DNA from: Poseidonibacter ostreae
Lineage (GTDB): Bacteria > Campylobacterota > Campylobacteria > Campylobacterales > Arcobacteraceae
Direction of reading: 5' to 3'
Assembly: GCF_009208055.1 (NCBI RefSeq)
Contig: NZ_WFKI01000002.1
Span: forward strand, 1 to 64,000
Length of the DNA: 64,000 bases
This document shows, in pieces, positions 8,596 to 18,084 of this stretch (within the stretch, counting starts at the first letter, position 1; each line of letters opens with the position of its first letter). Both the position numbers and the translations under genes were made by a program. The notes beneath the pieces are model-generated. The model made no database searches and was not told the DNA's origin. It worked only from the letters and a program-made list of their open reading frames with translations.

Positions 8596-9497
8596 AACAA
8601 AGAACATTAGCAAAAGAAGTTGAAATTGTAGGAATAGGTCTGCATAAGGGTGTTCCTGTAAAGATGAAACTAGAACCCCTAGAAGCAGATGCAGGTATAA
8701 TTTTTTATAGAGTTGATGCAGGAGTTACAATACCTTTAGCAATTGAAAATGTAGTAGATACTAAAATGGCTACTGTTATTGGAAAAGATGGTGTTGTTAT
8801 TTCTACTATTGAGCATTTATTATCTGCCTTATATGCATATGGAATTGATAATTTAAGAGTTGTAATTGATAATGATGAAGTTCCTGTTTTAGATGGTAGT
8901 TCATCTGGATATTGTATGCTTATTGAAGAAGCTGGTATTAAAGAACTTAATAAAAGTAAAAAAGCTATTAAAGTAAAAAAAGCAGTTGAAGTTACTACAG
9001 AAGATGGAAAAAGAGTAACCTTAAAACCTTCAAATAGAATTATTTATGATTTTGAAATATCTTTTGACCATCCATCAATTGGAAAACAAAATTTTCATTT
9101 TGATTATTCTATTGGTGAATATAAAGAAAATATTTCAAGAGCTCGAACTTTTGGTTTCTTACATGAAGTGCAATATTTAAGAAGTATAGGATTAGCTCAA
9201 GGTGGTTCTATGGAAAATGCAATTGTACTTGACCAATCAAAAGTCTTAAATCCAGAGGGTTTAAGATTTGATGATGAGTTCGTAAGACATAAAATACTTG
9301 ATGCAATTGGTGATATGGCATTATTAGGTTATACAATGATTGGTGAATATGATGCAGTTGCAGGAAGTCATCATTTAAATCACTTATTAACAAAAGAGCT
9401 TTATAAAGATGCTTCAAACTATGAAGTTATAGACTTAGAAGAAGCTAGTGAAGAAGCTGAAGTATTTGAATTAGCATATTCAAAAGTAGAAGTATAA
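8592..9497 (+). CDS. lpxC: UDP-3-O-acyl-N-acetylglucosamine deacetylase
   Basis: LpxC catalyses the committed step of lipid A synthesis. The 301-residue protein has the zinc ligands H75 (TIEHLLSAL), H233 and D237 (FVRHKILDAIGD). The catalytic histidine is at 260/261 (GSHHLNHLL). Length is normal. The ATG overlaps the stop of the peptidase gene, linking cell-wall and outer-membrane functions in one transcript. Confidence 0.97.
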   Translation: MKQRTLAKEVEIVGIGLHKGVPVKMKLEPLEADAGIIFYRVDAGVTIPLAIENVVDTKMATVIGKDGVVISTIEHLLSALYAYGIDNLRVVIDNDEVPVLDGSSSGYCMLIEEAGIKELNKSKKAIKVKKAVEVTTEDGKRVTLKPSNRIIYDFEISFDHPSIGKQNFHFDYSIGEYKENISRARTFGFLHEVQYLRSIGLAQGGSMENAIVLDQSKVLNPEGLRFDDEFVRHKILDAIGDMALLGYTMIGEYDAVAGSHHLNHLLTKELYKDASNYEVIDLEEASEEAEVFELAYSKVEV

Positions 9498-9506
9498 GGT
9501 TCTTGA

Positions 9507-9959
9507 TTGATTGAAGTTTTAGTAATTAGTATTTCAAAGCCATTATTAATTGGTATTTATGAAAACAAAATATTAATAAAAGAGTATAAATTAGAAGGTA
9601 AAACTTCTGATTTATTACCATCTTTATTTTCTAATATTTTAAAAGAGTTTGATATAAAAAGAATAAATTATGTGAACTCTCCTGGCTCTTATATGGCAAT
9701 AAAAGTTGCTTATATCTTTCTAAAAACTATTAGTATTTCCAAAAGTATTGAATTTATGGCTTGTAATGGCTTTGAATTTAATGAAAACTCTCCAATAAAA
9801 GCATTAGGAAAAAAATACTTTATTCAAGATGAAAATGGGATTAAAGTTGATTTTTTAGAAAAAGACGATATAATTCGCGACTTTAAATTACCTAATAGTA
9901 TAGATAAAATAAATTTTAATAAACAAACACTGCCAATATATAATTTACCAGCTGTTTAA
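9507..9959 (+). CDS. tsaB: TsaB-like tRNA t6A synthesis protein, shortened
   Basis: A 150-residue protein with the shape of TsaB, the scaffold partner of TsaD in making N6-threonylcarbamoyladenosine on tRNA. The best match is YVNSPGSYMAIKVAYIFLKT near residues 53-72, which corresponds to the family GPGSFTGLR motif and following helix. It is well short of the 220-230 residues usual in other bacteria and has lost the C-terminal half-domain. The start is TTG at 9507 after AAGGT. The position between lpxC and thrB is the same, from memory, in Campylobacter. Assignment is by fold pattern, so moderate. Confidence 0.6.
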   Translation: MIEVLVISISKPLLIGIYENKILIKEYKLEGKTSDLLPSLFSNILKEFDIKRINYVNSPGSYMAIKVAYIFLKTISISKSIEFMACNGFEFNENSPIKALGKKYFIQDENGIKVDFLEKDDIIRDFKLPNSIDKINFNKQTLPIYNLPAV

Positions 9960-9971
9960 ATAAGGAAATAG

Positions 9972-10853
9972 ATGAAAGTAAGTGTTCCCGCAACTAGTGC
10001 AAACTTGGGACCAGGTTTTGATTCATTAGGCTTAGCAATTGCCATGAAAAACCAAGTAATAATTAAGCCATCAAAATTTCATAGTGTATCATTAAAAGGT
10101 GAGGGCGCTAATAACCCAGTACTTAAAGATAACAATATGTTTATTTCGATTTTTAACGATTTTTATCATAACTTAGCAGTTAGAAAAAGACATTATAGAT
10201 TTGAATTTTATAATGAAATTCCACTATCACGTGGATTAGGAAGTTCTTCTGCTGTAATTGTATCTGCAATTGCCTCTGCTTATGCAATTGAGGGAATAAA
10301 ACTAGAAAAAGATAAATTATTAAATTTAGCACTTGCTTATGAAAATCATCCTGATAATATAACACCTGCTGTTATGGGTGGATTTAATGTGGCAACTGTA
10401 CAAGATAATGAAGTAAGATTTATTAATAAAGCTATTCCAAATATTTTAAGAGCTGTAGTTGTTGTTCCTAATAGACCAATTTCAACTCAATTATCAAGAA
10501 AAGCACTTCCTTATAAATATTCAAAAGAAGATACAATTTTTAATATTTCACATTCATCACTATTAACAGCTGCTTTTATGAGTGAAGATTGGAAAATGCT
10601 TAGATCTGCATCATTGGATAAAGTTCATCAAAAATATAGAATGAAACAAATGCCAGAGTTATTTGATGTACAAAAAACTTCATTAAGATCAGGCTCTTTA
10701 ATGAGTACACTTTCAGGTTCTGGTTCTACACTATTTTCTATCTGTTTTGCAGAAGATGCAAGAAAAATAGAAAAAGCACTTAAGAGTAAATTCCCACATT
10801 TCAAAGTATTTATAAGTGACTTTGATAACAGTGGTGTACGTGTAGAAATTTAA
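9972..10853 (+). CDS. thrB: Homoserine kinase
   Basis: ThrB is a GHMP-family kinase that phosphorylates homoserine on the way to threonine. The 293-residue protein begins KVSVPATSANLGPGFDSLG, a hallmark of the family. It has the ATP loop PLSRGLGSSSA at 84-94 and the C-terminal STLSGSGSTLF motif near 246. Its product feeds ThrC, whose gene is elsewhere in the window at 37063-38544. A short 12-base gap follows the TsaB-like gene. Confidence 0.96.
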   Translation: MKVSVPATSANLGPGFDSLGLAIAMKNQVIIKPSKFHSVSLKGEGANNPVLKDNNMFISIFNDFYHNLAVRKRHYRFEFYNEIPLSRGLGSSSAVIVSAIASAYAIEGIKLEKDKLLNLALAYENHPDNITPAVMGGFNVATVQDNEVRFINKAIPNILRAVVVVPNRPISTQLSRKALPYKYSKEDTIFNISHSSLLTAAFMSEDWKMLRSASLDKVHQKYRMKQMPELFDVQKTSLRSGSLMSTLSGSGSTLFSICFAEDARKIEKALKSKFPHFKVFISDFDNSGVRVEI

Positions 10854-10881
10854 GTTTTTTTGATATTAAGAATATTTTAGG

Positions 10882-10887
10882 TATAAT
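10882..10887 (+). promoter_or_regulatory. TATAAT -10 element overlapping the ylxR start region
   Basis: TATAATCG lies only 2 bases before the TTG start of ylxR. A transcript from it would begin inside ylxR, near 10894, so it may be an internal promoter serving infB. It shares the CG extension seen at several other -10 boxes in this window. Confidence 0.4.
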
Positions 10888-10889
10888 CG

Positions 10890-11165
10890 TTGGCTAATTT
10901 AAAAATAACACTTCGAACATGTATTGTTTGTAGAAAAAAAGCAGAACAAAAAGAACTTTTTAGATTAAAATGCGAAGATAAAAAACTTGTATCCTATAAC
11001 AATTATGGTAGAAGTTTTTATATCTGTAGGGATTGTATTAATTTATTACAATCAGATATTAATCAAAAAGCCTATAGAAAAATAGAAAAGTCACTTTTTA
11101 GAGAGTGCAAAAATAAAGATAAGTATGTTGAACAACTTAAGGAGATGCTAACAGATGTCAGATAA
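10890..11165 (+). CDS. ylxR: YlxR/RnpM family RNA-binding protein (DUF448)
   Basis: A 91-residue basic protein with the family signature RTCIVCRKK near residue 9 and YGRSFYICRDC near 43. In Firmicutes YlxR binds RNase P RNA and affects its activity; the role here is inferred from family only. The start is TTG at 10890 with a weak AGG upstream. The gene overlaps infB by 11 bases. A ylxR-infB-rbfA-rimP association is widespread, although in many bacteria rimP and nusA come first; no nusA is seen here. Confidence 0.85.
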   Translation: MANLKITLRTCIVCRKKAEQKELFRLKCEDKKLVSYNNYGRSFYICRDCINLLQSDINQKAYRKIEKSLFRECKNKDKYVEQLKEMLTDVR

Positions 11166-13875
11166 AGTAAGAGTTTATGAAATTGCAGAAGAGGCAGGAG
11201 CTTCTAGCTCAGATGTAATTGCAAAAGCAAAAGATTTAAATATAGAACTTAAATCAGCTCAAAGCGCAGTATCATATGAAGATGCTGAAGAAATTGCAAA
11301 TTATATAATGACTGGTAAAAGTTCTAAGTTACAAAAGAAAGAACCAGTAAAAGTAAAAAAAGCTGCAGTAAAAAAAGTAATAGAAGAGACTAAAGTTGAA
11401 GCTACGGAAACAAAAGTAGAAGAAAAAGTAGTGGATACAAAAGTTGAAAAGAAAACAACTGTTAAAAAAGTTGGTATCTCTAAACCTAAACCTGTAGAAA
11501 CAGAAGTATCTCCAAAAGAAGACATAGTAGAAGCAAAGAAAGCACCTGAAGAAAAAGTTGAAAAAGAAGCGGAATCTGCAAAAAAAGTTGATGATGCTGA
11601 TTTGGAAGTTCCTAAAATTAAAAAGATTATTCCTAAAAGAAGAGGTCTTAAAATTGTTAAGAAGAAAAAGCCAAGAGAAGTTGAAGCTCCAAAAGTAGAA
11701 TTCAATACTCCAGTAGCGGGCGCTCCTAAAAAACAAATGAAATCACTTAGTGAAATTTTAGGTAACAATAATGAAGAGAAAAAAGATTTAGCAGAAGTTA
11801 AATCTAAACCTAAAAAAGAAAAAAAGAAAACAAATGTAAGAGCTCAAGATCATGGAAAAAGACTTGATGTTCATAGAAAAACTCCTGATGAATTCTCTAA
11901 TAGTACAGATTCAATTTTAGGTGAAGAAGTATTCTTACTTGATTTAGGATTAGCAGATAAATCAAAATTACTTGAAGAACCAAAACCTCAAAACCAAAAC
12001 AAACAATCTAGATCTTCTAGACCAGCTGCTTTTGGAAATAGACCACAAGGTTTAAAAAGAGGTAAGAGAAAGAAAAGATTTAAAAGAGCAGAAGAAGAAG
12101 TTGAAATCACTGATGTTACAATTCCTGAAGAGTGTAGAGTATATGAATTTGCAGAAGCTTGTGGAAAAACAGCATCTGAAGTAATTTCTGTATTATTTGG
12201 TTTAGGAATGCTTGTTACTAAAAATGACTTCTTAAAACAAGACGAATTAGAAATTCTTGGTGAAGAGTTTGGTATTGAAGTTACAGTAAGAGATGCTTTA
12301 GAAGATGTAAATTATGTTGAAGAGTATGCTGATGAAGATATTGATGAAACTAATTATGTAACTCGTCCTCCAGTTGTTACAATTATGGGACACGTTGATC
12401 ATGGTAAAACTTCATTATTAGACAAAATTAGATCTGCAAAAGTAGCTTCAGGTGAAGCTGGTGGAATTACTCAACATATTTCTGCATATACAGTTGATCA
12501 AAATGGTCAAAAAATTACATTCGTAGATACACCAGGACATGCCGCTTTCTCTGCTATGAGATCAAGAGGTGCTGATGTTACTGATATTATTATAATTGTT
12601 GTTGCTGCTGATGATGGTGTTAAACCTCAAACAGAAGAAGTGATTTCACATGCAAAAGCATCTGGATGTCCAATTATTGTTGCAGTTAATAAAATTGATA
12701 AAGAATCAGCAAATATGGATATGGTTAAAGCTCAAATGGCAGAGAGAGAAATGACTCCTGTTGATTGGGGTGGAGATGTTGAATTTATTGGAGTATCAGC
12801 TTTAAATGGTACTGGTATTGATGATTTATTAGAAAATATTTTAATTCAATCTGAGATGTTAGAGCTTAAAGCAGATCCAACTGCAAAAGTAAAAGGTGCA
12901 GTTGTTGAATCATTACTTGAAAAAGGTAGAGGTCCAGTTGCTACTATTATTGTTCAAAATGGTACATTAAAAGTTGGTGATAATATTGTTTGTGACACTA
13001 CTTATGGTAGAGTAAAAGCAATTACTAATGATCAAGGTAAACCAGTAAAAGAACTTGGTCTTTCTGAAACAGGTAATGTTTTAGGTTTAAATGATGTTCC
13101 TGTTTCTGGTGCTGTTATGGTTGCTCAAGATTCTGAAAAAGAAGCTAGAGAAATTGCAACAACTAGAGCTGAACACGCACGTGCTAAAGAGTTATCAAAA
13201 TCTACTAAAGTTACTTTAGAAGAGATGAGTGGTTTAATTGCAGAAGGTAAAATCAAACAACTTCCAGTAATTATTAAAGCTGATGTTGGTGGTTCTTTAG
13301 AAGCTATTAAAGGTTCATTAGAAAAAATTGCTAATGAAGAAGTAAAAGTTAAAGTTATTCATGCTGCTGTTGGTGGTATTACTGAATCAGATTTAGTTCT
13401 TGCAGGTGCATCTGAGGGTTGTATTATCTTAGGATTTAATGTAAGACCTACAGGTTCTGTTAAATCTAAAGCAAAAGCTGATGGTGTAACAATTAATACT
13501 TATACTATTATCTATGATTTACTTGATGATGTTAAAGATGCATTATCTGGAATGATGAGTGCTGTTATTAGAGAAGAAAATACAGGTCAAGCAGAAGTTA
13601 GAGATACATTCGTTGTTCCTAAAGTAGGAACTGTTGCAGGATGTTTAGTAACTGATGGTAAAGTTATCAGAGGTGGTCATGCAAGAATCATTAGAGATGG
13701 AGTTGTTACTTATACAGGTAAAATTTCATCATTAAAAAGATTTAAAGATGATGCTAAAGAAGTTGCTAACGGTTATGAGTGTGGTATTATGTTTGATAAA
13801 TTCAATGATATTAAAGTTGGAGATTTCATTGAAACATTTATTCAAATTGAAGAAAAAGTTTCGATTGACGACTAA
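11155..13875 (+). CDS. infB: Translation initiation factor IF-2
   Basis: IF-2 is the GTPase that delivers fMet-tRNA to the 30S subunit. The 906-residue protein has an IF2N domain (1-50) and a long Lys/Glu/Ala/Val-rich linker (about 55-290) of low complexity. A second IF2N domain lies at about 318-370, and the G domain begins with GHVDHGKTSL near 412, with DTPGHAAF and NKID downstream. The C-terminal domains bind initiator tRNA. The SD AAGGAG lies inside ylxR, 10 bases upstream of the ATG. rbfA follows after 2 bases. Confidence 0.98.
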   Translation: MSDKVRVYEIAEEAGASSSDVIAKAKDLNIELKSAQSAVSYEDAEEIANYIMTGKSSKLQKKEPVKVKKAAVKKVIEETKVEATETKVEEKVVDTKVEKKTTVKKVGISKPKPVETEVSPKEDIVEAKKAPEEKVEKEAESAKKVDDADLEVPKIKKIIPKRRGLKIVKKKKPREVEAPKVEFNTPVAGAPKKQMKSLSEILGNNNEEKKDLAEVKSKPKKEKKKTNVRAQDHGKRLDVHRKTPDEFSNSTDSILGEEVFLLDLGLADKSKLLEEPKPQNQNKQSRSSRPAAFGNRPQGLKRGKRKKRFKRAEEEVEITDVTIPEECRVYEFAEACGKTASEVISVLFGLGMLVTKNDFLKQDELEILGEEFGIEVTVRDALEDVNYVEEYADEDIDETNYVTRPPVVTIMGHVDHGKTSLLDKIRSAKVASGEAGGITQHISAYTVDQNGQKITFVDTPGHAAFSAMRSRGADVTDIIIIVVAADDGVKPQTEEVISHAKASGCPIIVAVNKIDKESANMDMVKAQMAEREMTPVDWGGDVEFIGVSALNGTGIDDLLENILIQSEMLELKADPTAKVKGAVVESLLEKGRGPVATIIVQNGTLKVGDNIVCDTTYGRVKAITNDQGKPVKELGLSETGNVLGLNDVPVSGAVMVAQDSEKEAREIATTRAEHARAKELSKSTKVTLEEMSGLIAEGKIKQLPVIIKADVGGSLEAIKGSLEKIANEEVKVKVIHAAVGGITESDLVLAGASEGCIILGFNVRPTGSVKSKAKADGVTINTYTIIYDLLDDVKDALSGMMSAVIREENTGQAEVRDTFVVPKVGTVAGCLVTDGKVIRGGHARIIRDGVVTYTGKISSLKRFKDDAKEVANGYECGIMFDKFNDIKVGDFIETFIQIEEKVSIDD

Positions 13876-13877
13876 TT

Positions 13878-14234
13878 ATGAAAAGTGTTAATTTACAAAG
13901 AACTGAATCTTTATTAATGGAGTTAATTCCTGAAGCACTGTCTGATTTGGCAGATGCTAGGATTAACTCTTTAGCAATTACAGGTGTTAACTGTAAAAAT
14001 GGTAAATATGATGCACAAGTTTATTTTGATGGTTCTGATTTTGATAAAAAAGAGATAAATCAAATAGTATCATTATTAAATAAAGCAAATGGAAGATTAA
14101 AGTCACATATTCTAGCAAGTACTGGTTGGTATAAATGTCCTGATTTTAAATTTGTTAATGATACTTCATTAGAAAAATCAAGAAATATTGAAGCATTATT
14201 TGCTCAAATTAATAAAAATAAAAGTGAAGATTAA
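13878..14234 (+). CDS. rbfA: Ribosome-binding factor A
   Basis: RbfA is a KH-fold protein that helps 30S maturation at the 5' end of 16S rRNA. The 118-residue protein begins with RTESLLMELIPEAL and contains LADARINSLAITGVNCKNG, which fits the family first helix and strand. Identification also relies on its place between infB and rimP. Its stop and the rimP start share a base (TAATG), implying coupled translation. Confidence 0.88.
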   Translation: MKSVNLQRTESLLMELIPEALSDLADARINSLAITGVNCKNGKYDAQVYFDGSDFDKKEINQIVSLLNKANGRLKSHILASTGWYKCPDFKFVNDTSLEKSRNIEALFAQINKNKSED

Positions 14235-14662
14235 TGAATTTAGAAGAATCAATTAAATTAACGGTTGAAAGTTTAGGCGTAGAATTATACGATATTACGA
14301 CTGCTAGAGAACACAGTGATACTATTTACAGAGTTAGTATTACATCAAAAGATGGTGTAAACTTAGATAAATGTGCTGAAGTTTCAAGAATGATTTCTCC
14401 AATATTAGATTTAGATGAACCTCTTGGTGGAAATTATAAACTAGAAGTTAGCTCTCCTGGAATTGAAAGAAAATTAAAATCAACTAATCATTTTATTGCT
14501 TCAATTGGCGAAAATGTAAAAGTAAAAGATATTGCAACTGAAGTTTACAAAGGTAAACTTACAAGTGCAGATAAAGAAAAAATCACAATTGAAACTGAAT
14601 TTGGAGAAGAAACTATAGAATACGGTTCTATTTTATCTGCTTCAACTTATTTTGAATGGTAA
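14234..14662 (+). CDS. rimP: Ribosome maturation factor RimP
   Basis: RimP assists late 30S assembly. The 142-residue protein has the expected VESLGVELYDI opening, the CAEVSRMISPILD segment near residue 51 and the signature YKLEVSSPGIERKL near 74-87. It is the last gene of the infB-rbfA-rimP set and is followed by a hairpin. In many bacteria rimP stands first, before nusA and infB, but a terminal position is normal in Campylobacterota as far as I recall. Confidence 0.92.
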   Translation: MNLEESIKLTVESLGVELYDITTAREHSDTIYRVSITSKDGVNLDKCAEVSRMISPILDLDEPLGGNYKLEVSSPGIERKLKSTNHFIASIGENVKVKDIATEVYKGKLTSADKEKITIETEFGEETIEYGSILSASTYFEW

Positions 14663-14688
14663 TAATAGAGCCAAGCTCTATTATCCTT
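14662..14688 (+). terminator. Hairpin after rimP
   Basis: ATAATAGAGC (14662-14671) and GCTCTATTAT (14675-14684) form a perfect 10-bp stem with a 3-base loop directly at the rimP stop codon. The following CCTTTA is a poor U tract, so termination may be partial. Confidence 0.6.
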
Positions 14689-14761
14689 TAACTCCTAATT
14701 AATTACTCTTTAAATATACTAACTTTCAAAATTATATACTATTTACGAAAGAATTAAACTA

Positions 14762-15772
14762 ATGAAAATAAATGACGAATTTTTTATGAAACTTGCCCTT
14801 GATGAAGCTTGGAAATATCAGTTTTTAACTTATCCTAATCCTGCTGTTGGCTGTGTAGTTGTAAAAGGTGAAAGTGAAATATTAGCTATTGAAGCACATA
14901 AAGAAGCTGGAATGCCACACGCAGAAGTTAATGCACTTAAAGCAGCTTTTTTAAAATACCATCCAAATGATTTATTAAAAACAAAAAAGACTTCAAATGA
15001 GATACATGAATATTTAATCTCTAACCATAAGGATTTTTTTAATGACTGTAAAGTTTATGTAACACTTGAACCTTGTAATCATATTGGAAAAACACCAGCT
15101 TGTGCAAATCTATTAAAAGTAATAAAACCCAAGAAAGTAATAATAGCACATGAAGATATCAATAAAGAGGCAATAGGGGGCATTAATACATTAAAGGATG
15201 CTAATATTGATGTTGGCTTAGGATGTATGAAAAAAGATGCCTATAACCTTTTATATCCTTTTATAAAATGGAATAGTGGAAGTTTCATCTTTTATAAAAT
15301 GGCTCAAACATTAAATGGTTCGATTGAAGGACAAATATCTGAAAATAGAGCAAAAGCTTATGTTCATGCATTAAGAGATAAAAGTGATTTAATGCTTATT
15401 GGTGGAAATACAGTAAGAACAGATAGACCAACTTTAGATGCAAGATACATAGCCGGTCGTGCACCAAATGTAATGATTTATTCAAAGAATAAAATCTTTG
15501 ATAATAAAATACCACTTTTTCATGTACCCAATAGAGATGTAATTATAAGTGATGATTTATTCAAACTACTTGATTATAAACTTATTATGGTTGAAGGTAC
15601 TTATAATCTACTTGATATTTTAAGAGAAAAACTTGATTTTATAATATTGCTAATAAATCCAAAAATAAAAAAAGGTTTAAATGCTTTAAATGAAATTGAT
15701 ATGGATTTTGAAATAATACACGAGAATTATATAGGTAATGAGAAGATAGTTTTTTTAAAAAGAAAAAATTAG
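14762..15772 (+). CDS. ribD: Bifunctional riboflavin deaminase/reductase RibD
   Basis: RibD carries out the deamination and side-chain reduction steps of riboflavin synthesis. The N-terminal cytidine-deaminase-like domain has the zinc site H53-A-E55 and C105/C114 within PCNHIGKTPAC. The C-terminal reductase domain (about 170-336) contains KMAQTLNGSIEG and LMLIGGNTVRTDRPTLDAR. Length (336) is a little below the usual 360. An insertion of about 20 residues separates the two zinc motifs. A bidirectional terminator separates it from efp. Confidence 0.95.
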   Translation: MKINDEFFMKLALDEAWKYQFLTYPNPAVGCVVVKGESEILAIEAHKEAGMPHAEVNALKAAFLKYHPNDLLKTKKTSNEIHEYLISNHKDFFNDCKVYVTLEPCNHIGKTPACANLLKVIKPKKVIIAHEDINKEAIGGINTLKDANIDVGLGCMKKDAYNLLYPFIKWNSGSFIFYKMAQTLNGSIEGQISENRAKAYVHALRDKSDLMLIGGNTVRTDRPTLDARYIAGRAPNVMIYSKNKIFDNKIPLFHVPNRDVIISDDLFKLLDYKLIMVEGTYNLLDILREKLDFIILLINPKIKKGLNALNEIDMDFEIIHENYIGNEKIVFLKRKN

Positions 15773-15774
15773 GC

Positions 15775-15810
15775 AAAAAAAAACCTATATCGTTTGATAT
15801 AGGTTTTTTT
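15775..15810. terminator. Bidirectional terminator between ribD and efp
   Basis: AAACCTATATC (15781-15791) pairs with GATATAGGTTT (15796-15806) around a GTTT loop. An A run lies on the left and a T run on the right, so it can end transcripts from ribD on plus and efp on minus. Confidence 0.92.
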
Positions 15811-15825
15811 ATGAAAAGAAGTTAA

Positions 15826-16386
15826 TTACTTAACTTTCTCAACGTATTCACCAGTCTTAGTATCACATTTAATAATGTCACCTTCGATTAAGTGAAATGG
15901 AATTTGAACAACAGCACCACATTCTAGAGTTGCTGGTTTTCTTCCACCTTGTGAATCACCTTTAAAGTTAGGTGGTGTTTCAACAATTTTCATTTCAACA
16001 GTAGCTGGTGGTTCAACAGTAATTGCTTCACCTTTAAAAAACATCATATCAACATTCATCCCGTCAATAATCCACTTTTCAGCATCACCTACTTGTTCAT
16101 AAGTTAAACCTATTTGATCGTATGTTTTACTATCCATAAATTGTAACATCTCACCATCGTCATATAAAAATTGCATAACTTTTTGTTCTAAATCTGGAAT
16201 ACTAAATTTATCACCTGCGTGAAATGTTTTTTCAATAGTTTTTGCGTTTAAAAAGTTTTTGATTTTACATCTTACAAATGCTGCACCTTTTCCAGGTTTA
16301 ACATGTGCGTAATCTGTGATTCTATATGGAATACCATCCACTTCAATCTTCATACCTTTTTTTAAATCACTCATTCCTAAAGCCAT
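15826..16386 (-). CDS. efp: Elongation factor P
   Basis: EF-P relieves ribosome stalling at polyproline stretches. The start chosen is ATG at 16386, giving MALGMSDLKKGMK and 186 residues, because GGAGG sits at the right distance. The frame also has an ATG 8 codons earlier, but that would place the ribosome-binding site inside the gene. The tip motif KPGKGAAF has lysine K33 at the position that is modified in many bacteria. No modification enzyme gene is in the window. It lies downstream of serA on the same strand. Confidence 0.96.
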   Translation of the reverse strand: MALGMSDLKKGMKIEVDGIPYRITDYAHVKPGKGAAFVRCKIKNFLNAKTIEKTFHAGDKFSIPDLEQKVMQFLYDDGEMLQFMDSKTYDQIGLTYEQVGDAEKWIIDGMNVDMMFFKGEAITVEPPATVEMKIVETPPNFKGDSQGGRKPATLECGAVVQIPFHLIEGDIIKCDTKTGEYVEKVK

Positions 16387-16481
16387 ATTTCTTCCTCCAA
16401 TTATATTCATTCTTCATATGTAATTTACGGTTCCAAATCTAAAGAAGTGAAGCAGTTCACTTCTTTTATACGATCTTTGCC

Positions 16482-18068
16482 TTAAATTTCTGCATAAGCA
16501 ACAGATATTGCTGCTTCTAAGTTTTCTAATCTTTTTACTGTATTACTACAGATTTTTTCATCAACAAGAATAACAGCTAAAGCACCATCTTTCCCTCTAG
16601 ATAATCTAAAGTCAGCAATATTAATATTATCATCACCTAAAAGTTTTCCAACTTCTCCAATAACACCAGGAATGTCATTGTTTCTCATAATAATCATTTT
16701 ACCTTTTGGCTCAATATCAAATACAAAGTTATTGATTTCTACTATTCTTTGAACATTTTCATCAAAAACAGTTCCAGAAATTGTATTTACACCTTTTTCA
16801 GTTGTAATTTTAACTGTAACTTTATTGCTATAACCACTTGTATTATGTGTTACTTCACAAGAATCAATAGTTATACCTTTTTCTTCTGCCCAGAATTTAG
16901 AGTTAACATAATTAACTTCATCTCCAGAAGAAACTGTAAGTGCTCCTACAGTTGCAAAAGTGTTTAATGAATCTAAATACTCAGAAATCTCACCTTGTGC
17001 ACATACTGAAATAGATCTGATTGCAGATTTATCAATTTGTGCAGAAAGGAAAGCCATCTTTTGAGTTAATTCAATATATGGTTTTACAAATGCTGGAATT
17101 TTACTTTCATCAATTGGTAAATTTAAAGCATTAGGGTAAGCAATCCCACGTGCAGATTCAATTGCATTTTCAGCAGCTTGAATAGCAATTTGCTTTTGTG
17201 ATTCTTTTGTATTTGCACCTAAGTGTGCAGTTACAGTGATATTTGGTAAATCTAATAATGGGTGATCAATTGCAGGTTCTTTAATAAAAACATCAATTCC
17301 TGCCATTGCAATTTTTCCAGATTTAAGGTTGTTAAATAATGCATCTTCATTATATAATCCACCTCTAGCACAGTTAATTAAAACTACACCATCTTTCATT
17401 TTTGCAATTTCTTCTTCACCAATCATATCAAGAGTTTCTTGATTTTTAGGAGTGTGAATAGTGATAAGGTCACAATCTAAAATATCTTGAAAATTATTAG
17501 TATATTTAATACCTAAATCAGTTGCTTTTGTTGAAGGAATATATGGGTCGTATGTTACTACGTCCATTTCAAATGATTTAGCTCTTAATGCAACTCTATG
17601 TCCGATGTTACCAAAACCAATAACACCTAATTTTTTACCATAAAGTTCATTTCCATACCAGTCTTCTCTTTTCCAGATTCGATCTTGTTTTAATTGGTTA
17701 TGAGCATATGGGAATTTTCTCATACAAGATAACATATGTGTCATTGTTAATTCAACAGCTGCTATCGTGTTTGCAGTAGGAACGTTCATAGCAATGATTC
17801 CTCTTTTGCTACAACCTTCCATATCTACATTATCATAACCAACACCAGCTCTAATAATAGCTTTAAGATTTATAGCTGCATTTAAAAACTTCTCATCAAC
17901 ATCTGTTGATGATCTAGTAATTGCTACATCTGCATCTTTAATTACATTTAAAAGTTCAGTTTTATCAATATCTGCTGCATATACATAGTTTATATCTTCA
18001 GTATTTTGAAGAATATTTAATCCATCTTCATGTATATGGTCACAAACTACGATTGTGTGTTTACTCAT
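16482..18068 (-). CDS. serA: D-3-phosphoglycerate dehydrogenase
   Basis: SerA oxidises 3-phosphoglycerate with NAD in the first step of serine synthesis. The 528-residue protein is the long form: catalytic and NAD domain (1-310, with LGVIGFGNIGHRVA near 145 and GIDVFIKEPAIDHPL near 256), an intervening domain (about 320-450) and a C-terminal ACT domain (about 455-528), where serine feedback is expected. It lies 16 bases after rpsA on the same strand. Confidence 0.97.
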   Translation of the reverse strand: MSKHTIVVCDHIHEDGLNILQNTEDINYVYAADIDKTELLNVIKDADVAITRSSTDVDEKFLNAAINLKAIIRAGVGYDNVDMEGCSKRGIIAMNVPTANTIAAVELTMTHMLSCMRKFPYAHNQLKQDRIWKREDWYGNELYGKKLGVIGFGNIGHRVALRAKSFEMDVVTYDPYIPSTKATDLGIKYTNNFQDILDCDLITIHTPKNQETLDMIGEEEIAKMKDGVVLINCARGGLYNEDALFNNLKSGKIAMAGIDVFIKEPAIDHPLLDLPNITVTAHLGANTKESQKQIAIQAAENAIESARGIAYPNALNLPIDESKIPAFVKPYIELTQKMAFLSAQIDKSAIRSISVCAQGEISEYLDSLNTFATVGALTVSSGDEVNYVNSKFWAEEKGITIDSCEVTHNTSGYSNKVTVKITTEKGVNTISGTVFDENVQRIVEINNFVFDIEPKGKMIIMRNNDIPGVIGEVGKLLGDDNINIADFRLSRGKDGALAVILVDEKICSNTVKRLENLEAAISVAYAEI

Positions 18069-18084
18069 TTCAATTAATCCTAAT

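Noticed and set aside
11301..11768. Two overlapping antisense open frames opposite the infB linker
   Set aside because: They mirror the Lys/Glu/Val-rich linker codons and give Phe/Ser/Thr-rich nonsense proteins.
11320..12060. Repetitive Lys/Glu/Val region of infB as a tandem repeat
   Set aside because: It is the usual low-complexity linker of IF-2 without a fixed repeat unit.
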